A program made the translations under genes and the position numbers. The notes beneath the pieces were generated by a model, which worked only from the letters and a program-made list of their open reading frames with translations, did not search any database and was not told the DNA's origin. Positions 47,099 through 55,032 of a stretch of DNA of 64,000 nucleotides are shown here, piece by piece. The DNA comes from RYN-230 sp963723595. GTDB lineage: Bacteria; Actinomycetota; Actinomycetes; Streptosporangiales; Streptosporangiaceae. Positions within the stretch are counted from its first letter, which is position 1; each line of letters begins with the position of its first letter. The stretch spans positions 1,116,001-1,180,000 of the forward strand of contig CAVRRQ010000002.1 in the NCBI GenBank assembly GCA_963723595.1, read 5' to 3'.

Positions 47099-47725
47099 TT
47101 ACTTCGAGTAGTACTCGACGATGAGCTGTTCCTGGACCTGGGTGTCGATCTGCGCCCGGGCCGGGAGAGTGTGGATCAGGATGCGCATCTTGTCCGGGAT
47201 GACTTCCATCCAGGCGGGAGACGGCCGCTCGCCGGCTTCGGCGCGCGCCACCACCATCGGGGTCAGCTCCACGGACTTCGGCTTGACCTCGATGATGTCG
47301 TTCTCGGTCACCCGGTAGGACGGAATGTCCACCTTCTTGCCGTTGACCACGAAGTGACCGTGGCGGACCAGCTGGCGGGCCATGTCCCGGCTCTTGGCGA
47401 ACCCGGCCCGGTACACGACGTTGTCCAGGCGGCTCTCCAGGATCTGGAGCAGGTTCTCGCCGGTCATACCCCGCTTGCGGGTGGCTTCCTCGTAGTAGCC
47501 GTGGAACTGCCGCTCGAGGATGCCGTAGATCCGGCGGGCCTTCTGCTTCTCCCGGATCTGGAGCAGGTACTCGCTCTCCTTGGGCCGGTTGCGCCCGTGC
47601 TCACCCGGCGGGTACGGCCGGATCTCAATGGGGCACTTCGGCGAATCGCACTTGGCGCCCTTCAGGAAGAGCTTCATCTTCTCGCGGCGGCAGAGCTTGC
47701 AGTCCGCGCCTGTGTATCGAGCCAT
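47099..47725 (-). CDS. rpsD: 30S ribosomal protein S4 (uS4)
   Basis: Intact, 208 residues. ARYTGADCKLCRREKMKLFLKGAKCDSPKCPIEIRPYPPGEHG carries the Cys-rich N-terminus (zinc-type spacing C-x2-C...C-x4-C), and DNVVYRAGFAKSRDMARQLVRHGHFVVNGKKVDIPSY is the S4 RNA-binding domain. Primary binder of the 16S rRNA 5' domain and, in many bacteria, the repressor of the alpha operon. Confidence 0.98.
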   Translation of the reverse strand: MARYTGADCKLCRREKMKLFLKGAKCDSPKCPIEIRPYPPGEHGRNRPKESEYLLQIREKQKARRIYGILERQFHGYYEEATRKRGMTGENLLQILESRLDNVVYRAGFAKSRDMARQLVRHGHFVVNGKKVDIPSYRVTENDIIEVKPKSVELTPMVVARAEAGERPSPAWMEVIPDKMRILIHTLPARAQIDTQVQEQLIVEYYSK

Positions 47726-47739
47726 CTTCGCGCTACTCC

Positions 47740-48141
47740 TCAGACCCGGCGCCGCTTAGGCGGGCGGCAGCCATTGTGCGGAACCGGGGTGACGTCCTGG
47801 ATCGAGCCGACCTCCAGGCCGGTCGCCTGCAGCGACCGGATGGCGGTCTCCCGTCCGGACCCAGGACCCTTGACGAATACGTCAACCTTGCGCATGCCGT
47901 GCTCCATGGCCCGGCGCGCCGCGGCCTCCGCCGCCATCTGCGCCGCGAACGGCGTGGACTTGCGTGATCCCTTGAACCCGACCTGGCCGGACGACGCCCA
48001 GGAAATGACGTTGCCCACCGGGTCGGTGATCGAGACGATGGTGTTGTTGAACGTGCTCCTGATGTGGGCGTGCCCGTGAGCGACGTTCTTCCGTTCCTTC
48101 CGGCGCACCTTCTTGGCGCCAGTGCGGCTCTTTGGCGGCAT
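47740..48141 (-). CDS. rpsK: 30S ribosomal protein S11 (uS11)
   Basis: Intact, 133 residues: KVRRKERKNVAHGHAHIRSTFNNTIVSITDPVGNVISWASSGQVGFKGSRKSTPFAAQMAAEAAARRAMEHGM, ending DVTPVPHNGCRPPKRRRV. Forms the platform of the 30S subunit at the mRNA exit. It lies 14 bases before rpsD in the rpsM-rpsK-rpsD-rpoA order. Confidence 0.98.
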   Translation of the reverse strand: MPPKSRTGAKKVRRKERKNVAHGHAHIRSTFNNTIVSITDPVGNVISWASSGQVGFKGSRKSTPFAAQMAAEAAARRAMEHGMRKVDVFVKGPGSGRETAIRSLQATGLEVGSIQDVTPVPHNGCRPPKRRRV

Positions 48142-48228
48142 CTGCTTCCTATTCAGTGAGGTCGTCGGTCCGCAGTGTGACTGGGGCCCGGTGGTCTGGC
48201 CCCGGCCAGCAGTGGCAACGGGCGCGGA

Positions 48229-48609
48229 CTACTTCTTCCCGGCCTTCTTCTTGCCGGCCACTGTCTTCTTCCTGCCCTTGCGGGTGCGGGCGTTCGTCTG
48301 CGTGCGCTGGCCGTGTACCGGCAGCCCACGACGATGGCGAATGCCCTGGTAGCACCCGATCTCGATCTTGCGGCGGATGTCCGCCTGCACCTCACGGCGC
48401 AGATCGCCTTCGACCCGGTAGGTCGCTTCGATCCAGTCACGGAGACGGACCAGGTCGTCCTCTCCGAGTTCGTGGACCCTCGTGTCGCCGCTGACGCCAG
48501 TGGCGCTCAGCGTCTCGAGCGCACGGGTGCGCCCGATTCCGTAGATGTACGTGAGAGCGACTTCCAGCCGCTTATCGCGGGGGAGGTCAACGCCAACTAG
48601 GCGTGCCAT
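48229..48609 (-). CDS. rpsM: 30S ribosomal protein S13 (uS13)
   Basis: Intact, 126 residues: MARLVGVDLPRDKRLEVALTYIYGIGRTRALETLSATGVSGDTRVHELGEDDLVRLRDWIE, ending in the basic tail RTQTNARTRKGRKKTVAGKKKAGKK that reaches the P-site tRNA. An 87-base gap to rpsK holds no gene. Confidence 0.98.
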   Translation of the reverse strand: MARLVGVDLPRDKRLEVALTYIYGIGRTRALETLSATGVSGDTRVHELGEDDLVRLRDWIEATYRVEGDLRREVQADIRRKIEIGCYQGIRHRRGLPVHGQRTQTNARTRKGRKKTVAGKKKAGKK

Positions 48610-48700
48610 GGGCGGGCAGTTCTCCTTTTCATCGAGGAGGCCTGCGCAACCGCTCCCCCGCCCCTGCCCGGGCCGGGCCCCGGCCTCCTACCGGGGGTAA

Positions 48701-48728
48701 CCCGTGCGCGGCTGGTGCCGCGCACGGG
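48701..48728 (-). terminator. Hairpin between rpmJ and rpsM, perfect 12-bp stem
   Basis: CCCGTGCGCGGC-TGGT-GCCGCGCACGGG lies 23 bases past the rpmJ stop. It resembles the other hairpins found in spacers of this ribosomal cluster and could be a partial terminator or processing site. Confidence 0.6.
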
Positions 48729-48751
48729 CTGCGGTGCGTGTGGGTCGGGCG

Positions 48752-48865
48752 TCAGCCCTGGCGCTGCTTGTGCCGCGGGTCAGAGCAGATGACCATGACG
48801 CGGCCATGCCGCCTGATCACCCGGCACTTGCTGCAGATCTTCTTCACACTCGGCTTGACCTTCAT
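48752..48865 (-). CDS. rpmJ: 50S ribosomal protein L36 (bL36), zinc-binding type
   Basis: 37-residue protein reading MKVKPSVKKICSKCRVIRRH then GRVMVICSDPRHKQRQG. The Cys and His residues (C-x2-C, C, H) are the zinc ligands of the C+ form of L36. A GGAGG site precedes the ATG. The infA-rpmJ-rpsM order is standard. Confidence 0.97.
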   Translation of the reverse strand: MKVKPSVKKICSKCRVIRRHGRVMVICSDPRHKQRQG

Positions 48866-48913
48866 CGTGGCCTCCTCCGGCGCTGGGACGGGTCAATGTC
48901 CTGCGTCAGCTCG

Positions 48914-49135
48914 TTACTTGTACCGGTAGACAATCCGGCCACGGCTCAGGTCGTACGGGCTCAGCTCAACGACTACCCGGTCATCGGGCAGGATGCGGAT
49001 GTAGTGCATCCGCATCTTCCCGCTGATGTGGGCGAGGACCTTGTGCCCATTGTCTAGCTCCACCCGGAAGAAGGCATTGGGAAGTGACTCGACGATCCTG
49101 CCCTCGATCTCGATGGCGCCGTCCTTTTTGGGCAT
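48914..49135 (-). CDS. infA: Translation initiation factor IF-1
   Basis: Intact 73-residue S1-fold protein: MPKKDGAIEIEGRIVESLPNAFFRVELDNGHKVLAHISGKMRMHYIRILPDDRVVVELSPYDLSRGRIVYRYK, read in segments. Binds the A site of the 30S subunit during initiation. The 267 bases upstream (49136-49402) carry no gene and probably hold the promoter of the infA-rpmJ-rpsM unit, but I cannot place it. Confidence 0.98.
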   Translation of the reverse strand: MPKKDGAIEIEGRIVESLPNAFFRVELDNGHKVLAHISGKMRMHYIRILPDDRVVVELSPYDLSRGRIVYRYK

Positions 49136-49402
49136 ATCCTCCGCGCTTCACTGTCGGGCCCACTCGCCACCGGCGACGGTGTGCAGGCGGGTGTTGTCTA
49201 CGTTTGTTGTCGTGGTGCATCCCAGGACTGTGCCGGACCAGGAATGCGTGATCTAGTTCCCGTACTCGCGAGGCAACCGGCAAACGCCAGCACAAGGCAA
49301 CTCGCGAGCCGCAGCAGAGTCTACGCGACCCCGCCATACATTGCGAACCAGAGGCCGGGCAAGAAAATTCCCGAGCCACGCCTGCGGTCGACTCCCCCGT
49401 GA

Positions 49403-49669
49403 CTACTCCCCGGGCCGGTCCCAGGGGAGCGGTGCAGGCCCGGTCCGGCCCCGGCGCAGCTTGGCGTCGGGCAGTTCATAGAGGTCGATCCCGGGCAGAT
49501 CCGCCATCAGCTCGTCGAGCTGGCCGAGGGTCTTCGCCGCGTAGGCCAGGTCCAGCCGCTCGTGGAACTCCTCAGCCGTCAGCCGCCCGGCGGCGAGGTG
49601 CTCGCGCAGCAGGGCCGCGGTGCGGTCACGGTCCGCGTCGGACGCGCGGATCTTCGGATCGCTCGGCAT
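49403..49669 (-). CDS. DUF1707 (SHOCT-like) domain protein
   Basis: 88 residues beginning MPSDPKIRASDADRDRTAALLREHLAAGRLTAEEFHERLDLAYAAKTLGQLDELMADLPG, which is a textbook DUF1707 domain, followed by a short Pro/Arg tail. DUF1707 is an actinobacterial domain with no assigned function. AGGAGG lies six bases before the ATG. A DUF1707 gene in the adk-infA interval is seen in related actinobacteria, but the usual neighbour map (methionine aminopeptidase) is missing here. Confidence 0.85.
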   Translation of the reverse strand: MPSDPKIRASDADRDRTAALLREHLAAGRLTAEEFHERLDLAYAAKTLGQLDELMADLPGIDLYELPDAKLRRGRTGPAPLPWDRPGE

Positions 49670-49694
49670 CCGCAACCTCCTGGGGTGTCTGCGT

Positions 49695-50414
49695 CTACCG
49701 TACCCACGACGGCCTCAGCCCTACGGCGCGGCCGCCGGCCCTACGGCGCGGGCCGTCGCTGCAGCGGATGAACCGCCGGAGGGCACTGAGGGCCCGCTCG
49801 GTGATCTCCTCCACCGGGCCGGTGGCGTCGATACCGAGCAGGATGCCCTCGTCCGCGTAGAACGCGACCAGCGGGGCGGTCTGCTCCTGGTAGACCTCGA
49901 GCCGGTGCCGGATCGTCTCTTCGCGATCGTCGTCACGCTGGAACAGCTCGCCGGCGCAGTCGTCGCACTGGTCCCGGCGCGCGGGCGGATCGAACAGCAC
50001 ATGCCAGACGCGTCCGCAGCGGCGGCAGGTCCGCCGGCCGGACAGCCGCCGCACCACCTCGTCGTCATCGACCACGAGTTCCAGGACCACGTCCAGCCGG
50101 GTGTCCCAGGAGGCGAGCATCTTCTTGAGCGTCTCGGCCTGCGGGACGGTCCGCGGGAACCCGTCCAGCAGGAATCCCGACTGGGTGTCGTCCTCCTGCA
50201 GCCGGTCGGTGACCATGGCGATGGTTACCTCGTCGGGAACCAGGTCGCCGCGCTCCATGAACGCCTGTGCGCGGCGTCCGAGCGCCGTCCCCTGAGTGAC
50301 GTTGGTACGGAAGATGTCACCTGTCGAGATCTTCGGGATGGACAGATGCGACGCTATGAACTGGGCCTGTGTCCCCTTGCCCGCACCGGGGGGCCCGACG
50401 AGGACGACTCGCAC
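49695..50414 (-). CDS. adk: Adenylate kinase
   Basis: Balances AMP, ADP and ATP. P-loop MRVVLVGPPGAGKGTQAQFIA, AMP-binding GDLVPDEVTIAMVTDRL and LLDGFPRTVPQAETL, and a lid with two Cys pairs (CRRCG and CDDCAG), i.e. the zinc-lid form. The 239-residue length exceeds the norm by about 20 because of a C-terminal Arg/Gly tail encoded partly by a repeated GCGCCGTAGGGC. The GTG start shares one base with the secY stop (TAGTG). Confidence 0.95.
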   Translation of the reverse strand: MRVVLVGPPGAGKGTQAQFIASHLSIPKISTGDIFRTNVTQGTALGRRAQAFMERGDLVPDEVTIAMVTDRLQEDDTQSGFLLDGFPRTVPQAETLKKMLASWDTRLDVVLELVVDDDEVVRRLSGRRTCRRCGRVWHVLFDPPARRDQCDDCAGELFQRDDDREETIRHRLEVYQEQTAPLVAFYADEGILLGIDATGPVEEITERALSALRRFIRCSDGPRRRAGGRAVGLRPSWVR

Positions 50415-51735
50415 TATCGCAGGAAGCCCTCATAGTTGCGCTGCTGCAACTGGCTCTCGATCTGCTTCACCGTGTCCAGTCCCACCCCTACCGCGATCAG
50501 GATGCTGGTCCCGCCGAACGGGAACTGGGTCCCCACCCCCAGCAGCGCGAACGCGATCATCGGGACGAGGGCAATGAGGCCCAGGTACAGGGAGCCCGGG
50601 GCCGTGAGCCGGGTGAGGACGTAGTTCAGGTACTGGGCGGTCGGCCGCCCGGGGCGGATGCCGGGGATGAACCCGCCGTACTTCTTCATGTTGTCCGCCA
50701 CCTCAGTCGGGTTGAACGTGATGGACACGTAGAAGTACGTGAAGAAAACGATCAGGACGAAGAACAGTCCCATGTACAGCGAGGAGTCGCCGTTGGTCCC
50801 GTTGCCGAGGTACGTTCTCGACGAACGTGACCCAGCCCTGCGGGTGGGTCTTGCTGCCGAACAGCGTGGCGGCCAGTTCCGGGATGTAGAGCAGCGACGA
50901 GGCGAAGATGACCGGGATGACACCGGCCTGGTTCACCTTCAGCGGGATGTAGGTGGAGGTCCCGCCGTACATCTTGCGGCCCACCATGCGCTTGGCGTAC
51001 TGCACCGGGATACGGCGCTGGGCCTGCTCCATGAAGACCACGAAGGCCACGATCCCGACCCCGACCAGCAGCACGATGGCCAGCACGAACGCGTGCTTGA
51101 CCTTGTAGACGTCAGCCAGGTAGCCGAACATCTGGGAGATGACGGTGGTGAAGATCAGCACCGACATGCCGTTACCCACGCCCCGGTCGGTGATCAGCTC
51201 GCCGAGCCACATGATGACCGCGGTGCCGGCGGTCATGCAGATGACCATGGTGGTGATGGTGTACACCGACGAGTTCGGGATCAGCGCCTCGGTGCAGTTG
51301 GGGAACAGGTTGCCGGACCGGGCGAACGCGATGATGCCGGTGGACTGGAGGATGGCCAGCCCGACCGTGAGGTACCGGGTGTACTGGGTGATCTTGGCCT
51401 GGCCGGCCTGGCCCTCCTGGCGCAGCGTCTCCAGCCGCGGGATCACGACGGCCAGCAGCTGGAGGATGATGCTCGCGGTGATATACGGCATGATGCCGAG
51501 GGCGAACACCGATAGCCTGAGGAGCGCGCCGCCGCTGAACAGGTTCACGAGCTGGTAGACGCCCGCCGCGCTGCTCGACTTCTCCAGGCCGGTACAGAAG
51601 GTGACGGCTTTCTCGGAGATGCCCGGGAGTCGGTATGGCCGCGCCGAACCGGAACAGAGCCAGGATGCCCAGCGTGAACAGCAGCTTTTTGCGCAGGTCA
51701 GGCGTCCGGAAGGCCCGGAGGAACGCGGTCAGCAT
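50414..51735 (-). CDS. secY: Preprotein translocase subunit SecY, two frameshifts
   Basis: Ten-helix channel of the Sec translocon. MLTAFLRAFRTPDLRKKLLFTLGILALFRFGAAIPTPG, then LRLSVFALGIMPYITASIILQLL (signature 1), GVGNGMSVLIFTTVISQM and MKKYGGFIPGIRPGRPTAQYL. Extra bases in the CCC run at 51622-51624 and at 50813 split it into three frames; the corr. length is 439. It shares a base with adk downstream. The 244 bases between it and rplO hold a direct repeat and no gene, whereas these two are usually adjacent. Confidence 0.96.
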
Positions 51736-51811
51736 GCGCCGTCCTCAATTAGATGGGTCAACGGGGTAGGGCCGCGCCCTGCCGGAGGGTGGCGGCGACG
51801 GCCGGTGCGCC

Positions 51812-51840
51812 GCAGTGTAACGCGTCCGCAGCACTGTAAC
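51812..51840. promoter_or_regulatory. Direct repeat GCAGTGTAAC / GCACTGTAAC upstream of secY
   Basis: Two 10-bp copies differing at one base, with a 19-bp period, lie about 80-105 bases upstream of the secY start on the minus strand. They are the most AT-rich part of an unusually long rplO-secY gap and may mark an internal promoter for secY-adk. Confidence 0.3.
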
Positions 51841-51979
51841 AGCCCCCCGCGCAAGCGGACGATGACTGTGCGCTGCCGACAAGTGGACAACGTGCCACGG
51901 ACGTCCGGCGCAACGTGCCAGGCGGTACGGCTGCAGCGGCGGCCGGGAGTCCCCGGCCGCCGCCTGGGCGGCAAGCGCA

Positions 51980-52421
51980 TCACAGCTCAGTGACGGTTCC
52001 CCCGGCTGCGGTGATCTTCTCCCGGGCGGAAGCCGAAAACCGGTGGGCGGTCACTCTCAGTGCCACCCCGGCATCTCCCTCGCCGAGCACCTTGACCAGC
52101 TCACCCGCGCGCACCGCGCCCTTGGCGACCAGGTCCTCCGGGGTCACGTCGCCGCCCTGCGGGTACAGCTCCGGCGAGCCGGCCGATGTTGATCACCTGG
52201 TAGGTGGTCTTGAACTGCGAGGTTGGAGAAGCCCCTCAGCTTCGGTATCCGGCGCTGGAGCGGCATCTGGCCGCCCTCGAAGCCCGGGTGCACCTGCCGC
52301 GGGCCTTGGTGCCCTTGGTCCCGCGTCCCGCGGTCTTGCCCTTGGACCCCTGACCGCGGCCGACCCGGGTGCGCGCCGTGCGCGAGCCCGGGGCCGGGCG
52401 GAGGTGATGGATCTTCAGCAT
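51980..52421 (-). CDS. rplO: 50S ribosomal protein L15 (uL15), three indels
   Basis: MLKIHHLRPAPGSRTARTRVGRGQGSKGKTAGRGTKGTKARG, then QVHPGFEGGQMPLQRRIPKLRGF, FKTTYQVINIGRLAELYP, DVTPEDLVAKGAVRAGELVKVLG and ending KITAAGGTVTEL. A missing base near 52294-52297 and extra bases at 52218 and 52171-52172 scatter these over three frames. Corrected length is 146. The ATG is one base past the rpmD stop. Confidence 0.94.
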
Positions 52422-52422
52422 G

Positions 52423-52606
52423 TCAGTCGACCTCCTCGACGGTGACGAGGTGCCGCACCGCATAGATCATGCCGCGGAACTCGGGGCGGTCGTCTTTGAC
52501 GATCACGTGCCCGATCCGCTTAAGCCCGAGCGAGCGCAGGGACGCCCGCTGGTCCTTTGGTCCCCCCGATCTGCGACCGGGTCTGGGTTACCTTCAGCTG
52601 TGCCAT
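52423..52606 (-). CDS. rpmD: 50S ribosomal protein L30 (uL30), one frameshift
   Basis: 60 residues restored: MAQLKVTQTRSQIGGTKDQR, then ASLRSLGLKRIGHVIVKDDR, PEFRGMIYAVRHLVTVEEVD. An extra T in the TTT run at 52556-52558 (AAA on the coding strand) breaks the frame after IGGTK. The gene lies between rpsE (13-base gap) and rplO (one-base gap), its normal place in the spc operon. Confidence 0.94.
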
Positions 52607-52619
52607 CGTCATGCTCCGC

Positions 52620-53243
52620 TCAGCTGTTGCCGGACGCGGCGCCGAGCGCGGCCGCTGCTGCGCGAGCGCGCAGCATGGCCGCCGGGGCCACGTCCTCGAT
52701 CGGAAGCCCGCGCCGGGCGGCGATTTCCTCGGGGCGCTTCAGGCTCTTCAGCGCGGCCACCGTCGCATGCACGACGTTGATCGGGTTCGAGGAGCCCAGG
52801 GACCGGGACAGCACATCGTGCACCCCGGCGCACTCCAGCACGGCGCGCACCGGGCCGCCGGCGATGACGCCGGTACCCGGGCTGGCCGGCTTCAGCAGCA
52901 CGACGCCCGCGGACTCCTCGCCCTGGACGGTGTGCGGGATGGTGCCAGCGATCCGCGGGACGCGGAAGAACGACTTCTTGGCCGCCTCGACGCCCTTGGC
53001 GATGGCCGCGGGCACCTCCTTGGCCTTGCCGTATCCGACCCCGACCATCCCGTTGCCGTCACCGACGATGACCAGGGCGGTGAAGCTGAACCGCCGGCCA
53101 CCCTGGACGACCTTGGCCACCCGGTTGATGGTGACGACCCGCTCCAGGTAAGCGGTGCCCTTGTCGGCGCCACCGCCGCGGCGGTCGTCACGGCGGTCAC
53201 GCCGTTCACCGCCACCGCCGCCACGCCGCGGAGCTCCTGCCAT
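52620..53243 (-). CDS. rpsE: 30S ribosomal protein S5 (uS5)
   Basis: Intact, 207 residues. A Gly/Arg/Asp-rich N-terminal extension (GGGGGERRDRRDDRRGGGADKG) precedes YLERVVTINRVAKVVQGGRRFSFTALVIVGDGNGMVGVGYGKAKEVPAAIAKG, the S5 RNA-binding domain, and the C-terminal VRAVLECAGVHDVLSRSLGSSNPINVVHATVAALKSL. Involved in decoding fidelity. The gap to rplR is unusually long and repetitive. Confidence 0.98.
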   Translation of the reverse strand: MAGAPRRGGGGGERRDRRDDRRGGGADKGTAYLERVVTINRVAKVVQGGRRFSFTALVIVGDGNGMVGVGYGKAKEVPAAIAKGVEAAKKSFFRVPRIAGTIPHTVQGEESAGVVLLKPASPGTGVIAGGPVRAVLECAGVHDVLSRSLGSSNPINVVHATVAALKSLKRPEEIAARRGLPIEDVAPAAMLRARAAAAALGAASGNS

Positions 53244-53391
53244 CAGATGTTCCTTCTCTCGTCTATCTCAACGCTCACAGGCTCAACGCTCACAGTGCCG
53301 ACCTCGACGTTCGCGTCATTCAGGAAAAACCTGCACCGACCGCTCGCCCGGGCCTGACGGCCCAGGCTCACTAGCCGGTCCTGAACGACGC
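53244..53391. repeat. 148-bp rplR-rpsE spacer with repeats of the rplR stop context
   Basis: CTCAACGCTCACAG occurs at 53267-53280 and 53282-53295, and ACGCTCACAG again at the rplR stop itself (53388-53397). On the coding strand these are copies of CTGTGAGCGT(TGAG). The spacer also has a CCTGGGCC/GGCCCGGG stem. These genes are normally only a few bases apart. Confidence 0.6.
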
Positions 53392-53766
53392 TCACAGGTC
53401 CAGCCCGCCTTCGCGTACCGCGTCGGCGAGGGCGGCGATCCGGCCGTGGTAGGCCCAGCCGCTCCGGTCGAAGACGGCGGCCGAGACCCCGGCGGCCTGC
53501 GCCCGCTCCGCGAGGAGCGTGCCGACCTGACGTGCCTTGGCCGTCTTGTCGCCGTCGGTCCCCCGGAGCCCTTCTTCCAGGGTAGATGCGGACGCGACCG
53601 TCCGGCCCGCACCGTCGTCGATCAGCTGGACGAACGTGTGCCGGGCGGACCTGGTGACGGTCAGCCGGGGCCGCTCCGCACTGCCCACGACCTTCCTGCG
53701 GACCCGCGTGTGCCGCCGCGTCCGCGCAGCGGTGCGGCCCTTGGCCCGGGTCTTCGTGACAGCCAT
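53392..53766 (-). CDS. rplR: 50S ribosomal protein L18 (uL18)
   Basis: Intact, 124 residues: TRRHTRVRRKVVGSAERPRLTVTRSARHTFVQLIDDGAGRTVASASTLE and the end ERAQAAGVSAAVFDRSGWAYHGRIAALADAVREGGLDL. Binds 5S rRNA with L5. It begins two bases after the rplF stop. Confidence 0.98.
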   Translation of the reverse strand: MAVTKTRAKGRTAARTRRHTRVRRKVVGSAERPRLTVTRSARHTFVQLIDDGAGRTVASASTLEEGLRGTDGDKTAKARQVGTLLAERAQAAGVSAAVFDRSGWAYHGRIAALADAVREGGLDL

Positions 53767-53768
53767 TG

Positions 53769-54305
53769 CTACTTACCAGCCTTCCCGACCTTGCGGCGGA
53801 CCTGCTCACCCTGGTACCGGATGCCCTTGCCCTTGTACGGGTCAGGCTTGCGCAGCTTCCGTATGTTGGCCGCTATCTCGCCCACCTGCTGCTTGTCAAT
53901 TCCCTCAACGACAAGCCGCGTAGGTGTCTCGACGCGGAACGTGATTCCGTCCGGCGGCGTAATGGTCACGGGGTGGCTGAAGCCGAGGGCGAACTCGAGG
54001 TTCGAGCCGCGGGCCTGCACCCGGTAGCCAACGCCGACGATCTCGAGGGTCTTGCTGTAGCCCTGGGTCACCCCGGTGACCATGTTGGCCACCAGCGTGC
54101 GGGACAGCCCGTGCAGCGCGCGCACCTTGCCCTCGTCGTTCGGGCGGGTCACCTTCAGGGTGCCGTCCTCCCGCGAGATCTCGATGGGCGGGGCGAGCTC
54201 CAGCGCCAGGCTGCCCTTGGGGCCCCTGACGCTGACCTCACGGCCGTTGATCGTGACATCGACGCCCCCGGGGATCTCCACGGGAAGCCGTCCGATTCGT
54301 GACAT
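53769..54305 (-). CDS. rplF: 50S ribosomal protein L6 (uL6)
   Basis: Intact, 178 residues: MSRIGRLPVEIPGGVDVTINGREVSVRGPKGSLALELAP, VTGVTQGYSKTLEIVGVGYRVQ and the C-terminal signature PDPYKGKGIRYQGEQVRRKVGKAGK. Sits near the GTPase-associated centre of the 50S subunit. It follows rpsH with a 10-base gap. Confidence 0.98.
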   Translation of the reverse strand: MSRIGRLPVEIPGGVDVTINGREVSVRGPKGSLALELAPPIEISREDGTLKVTRPNDEGKVRALHGLSRTLVANMVTGVTQGYSKTLEIVGVGYRVQARGSNLEFALGFSHPVTITPPDGITFRVETPTRLVVEGIDKQQVGEIAANIRKLRKPDPYKGKGIRYQGEQVRRKVGKAGK

Positions 54306-54315
54306 CGCGGTCTCC

Positions 54316-54714
54316 CTACCAGACGTAGGCGAGGACTTCCCCGCCTACCCCGCGCTTGTTCGCCTGCTTGTCGGTCATCAGGCCGTTGGAGGTGGAGATG
54401 ATCGCGACGCCGAGGCCGCCGAGCACCCGGGGCAGGTTGTCCTTCTTGGCGTACACCCGCAGGCCGGGCTTGGAGACCCGCTTGATGCCCGCGATGGAAC
54501 GCTCCCGGGTCGGCCCGAACTTCAGGGCCAGCACGAGGCTCTTGCCTACCTCGGCGTCTTCCACGTTCTAGCCCGCGATGTAGCCCTCCTGCTGGAGGAT
54601 CTCCGCGATCCGGACCTTGATCGTGGAACTGGGCATGCCCACGGTGTCGTGGTACGCCGAGTTGGCGTTGCGCAGACGGGTCAGCATGTCTGCGATCGGG
54701 TCGGTCATTGACAT
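54316..54714 (-). CDS. rpsH: 30S ribosomal protein S8 (uS8) with an in-frame amber codon at codon 49
   Basis: Reading from the ATG at 54714: MSMTDPIADMLTRLRNANSAYHDTVGMPSSTIKVRIAEILQQEGYIAG, then TAG (54568-54570 on the + strand), then NVEDAEVGKSLVLALKFGPTRERSIAGIKRVSKPGLRVYAKK...GVGGEVLAYVW. Both halves are in the same frame and the total of 132 codons is the family norm, so this is a point change, not an indel. Related S8 proteins have an aromatic residue (Tyr or Trp) here, one base away from TAG. S8 is essential, so a sequence error is the likeliest explanation. Confidence 0.93.
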
Positions 54715-54797
54715 GGCCTGAAGGCCCTCCTCGCCGTGGTTTCCCGTGGGACCTGCGGCGTGGTCAGTGGGCGCGGCTCGCGCCCAGGTCGGTCGGC

Positions 54798-54822
54798 GGC
54801 CGTGCGCGCCATGCGCACGGCC
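54798..54822 (-). terminator. Hairpin between rpsN and rpsH, perfect 10-bp stem
   Basis: GGCCGTGCGC and GCGCACGGCC flank GCCAT, 22 bases past the rpsN stop. No T-run. One of several spacer hairpins in the cluster. Confidence 0.55.
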
Positions 54823-54843
54823 TGGTCGGCAGCAGCGGTGCGG

Positions 54844-55029
54844 CTACCAGCTGGACTTCGTGATGCCCGGCAGCTCACCGCGGTGCGCCATCGAGCGGAA
54901 GCAGATCCGGCACAGGCCGAACCTGCGGTACACGGCGCGCGGACGCCCGCAGCGGGTGCACCGGGTGTACCCGCGCACCTTGAACTTGGGCGTCCTGTTC
55001 GCCTTGACGACTAGCGCCTTCTTCGCCAC
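54844..55029 (-). CDS. rpsN: 30S ribosomal protein S14, zinc-binding type Z (uS14)
   Basis: Intact, 61 residues: MAKKALVVKANRTPKFKVRGYTRCTRCGRPRAVYRRFGLCRICFRSMAHRGELPGITKSSW (given as a whole-length match in segments). The four Cys (CTRC and CRIC) bind zinc. It follows rplE with a three-base gap. Confidence 0.98.
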   Translation of the reverse strand: MAKKALVVKANRTPKFKVRGYTRCTRCGRPRAVYRRFGLCRICFRSMAHRGELPGITKSSW

Positions 55030-55032
55030 TCC

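Noticed and set aside
49695..49770. Adenylate kinase ending earlier and the repeated GCGCCGTAGGGC marking an insertion
   Set aside because: The 12-bp repeat is short and the frame is open through it. I could not find target-site duplication or other transposon signs.
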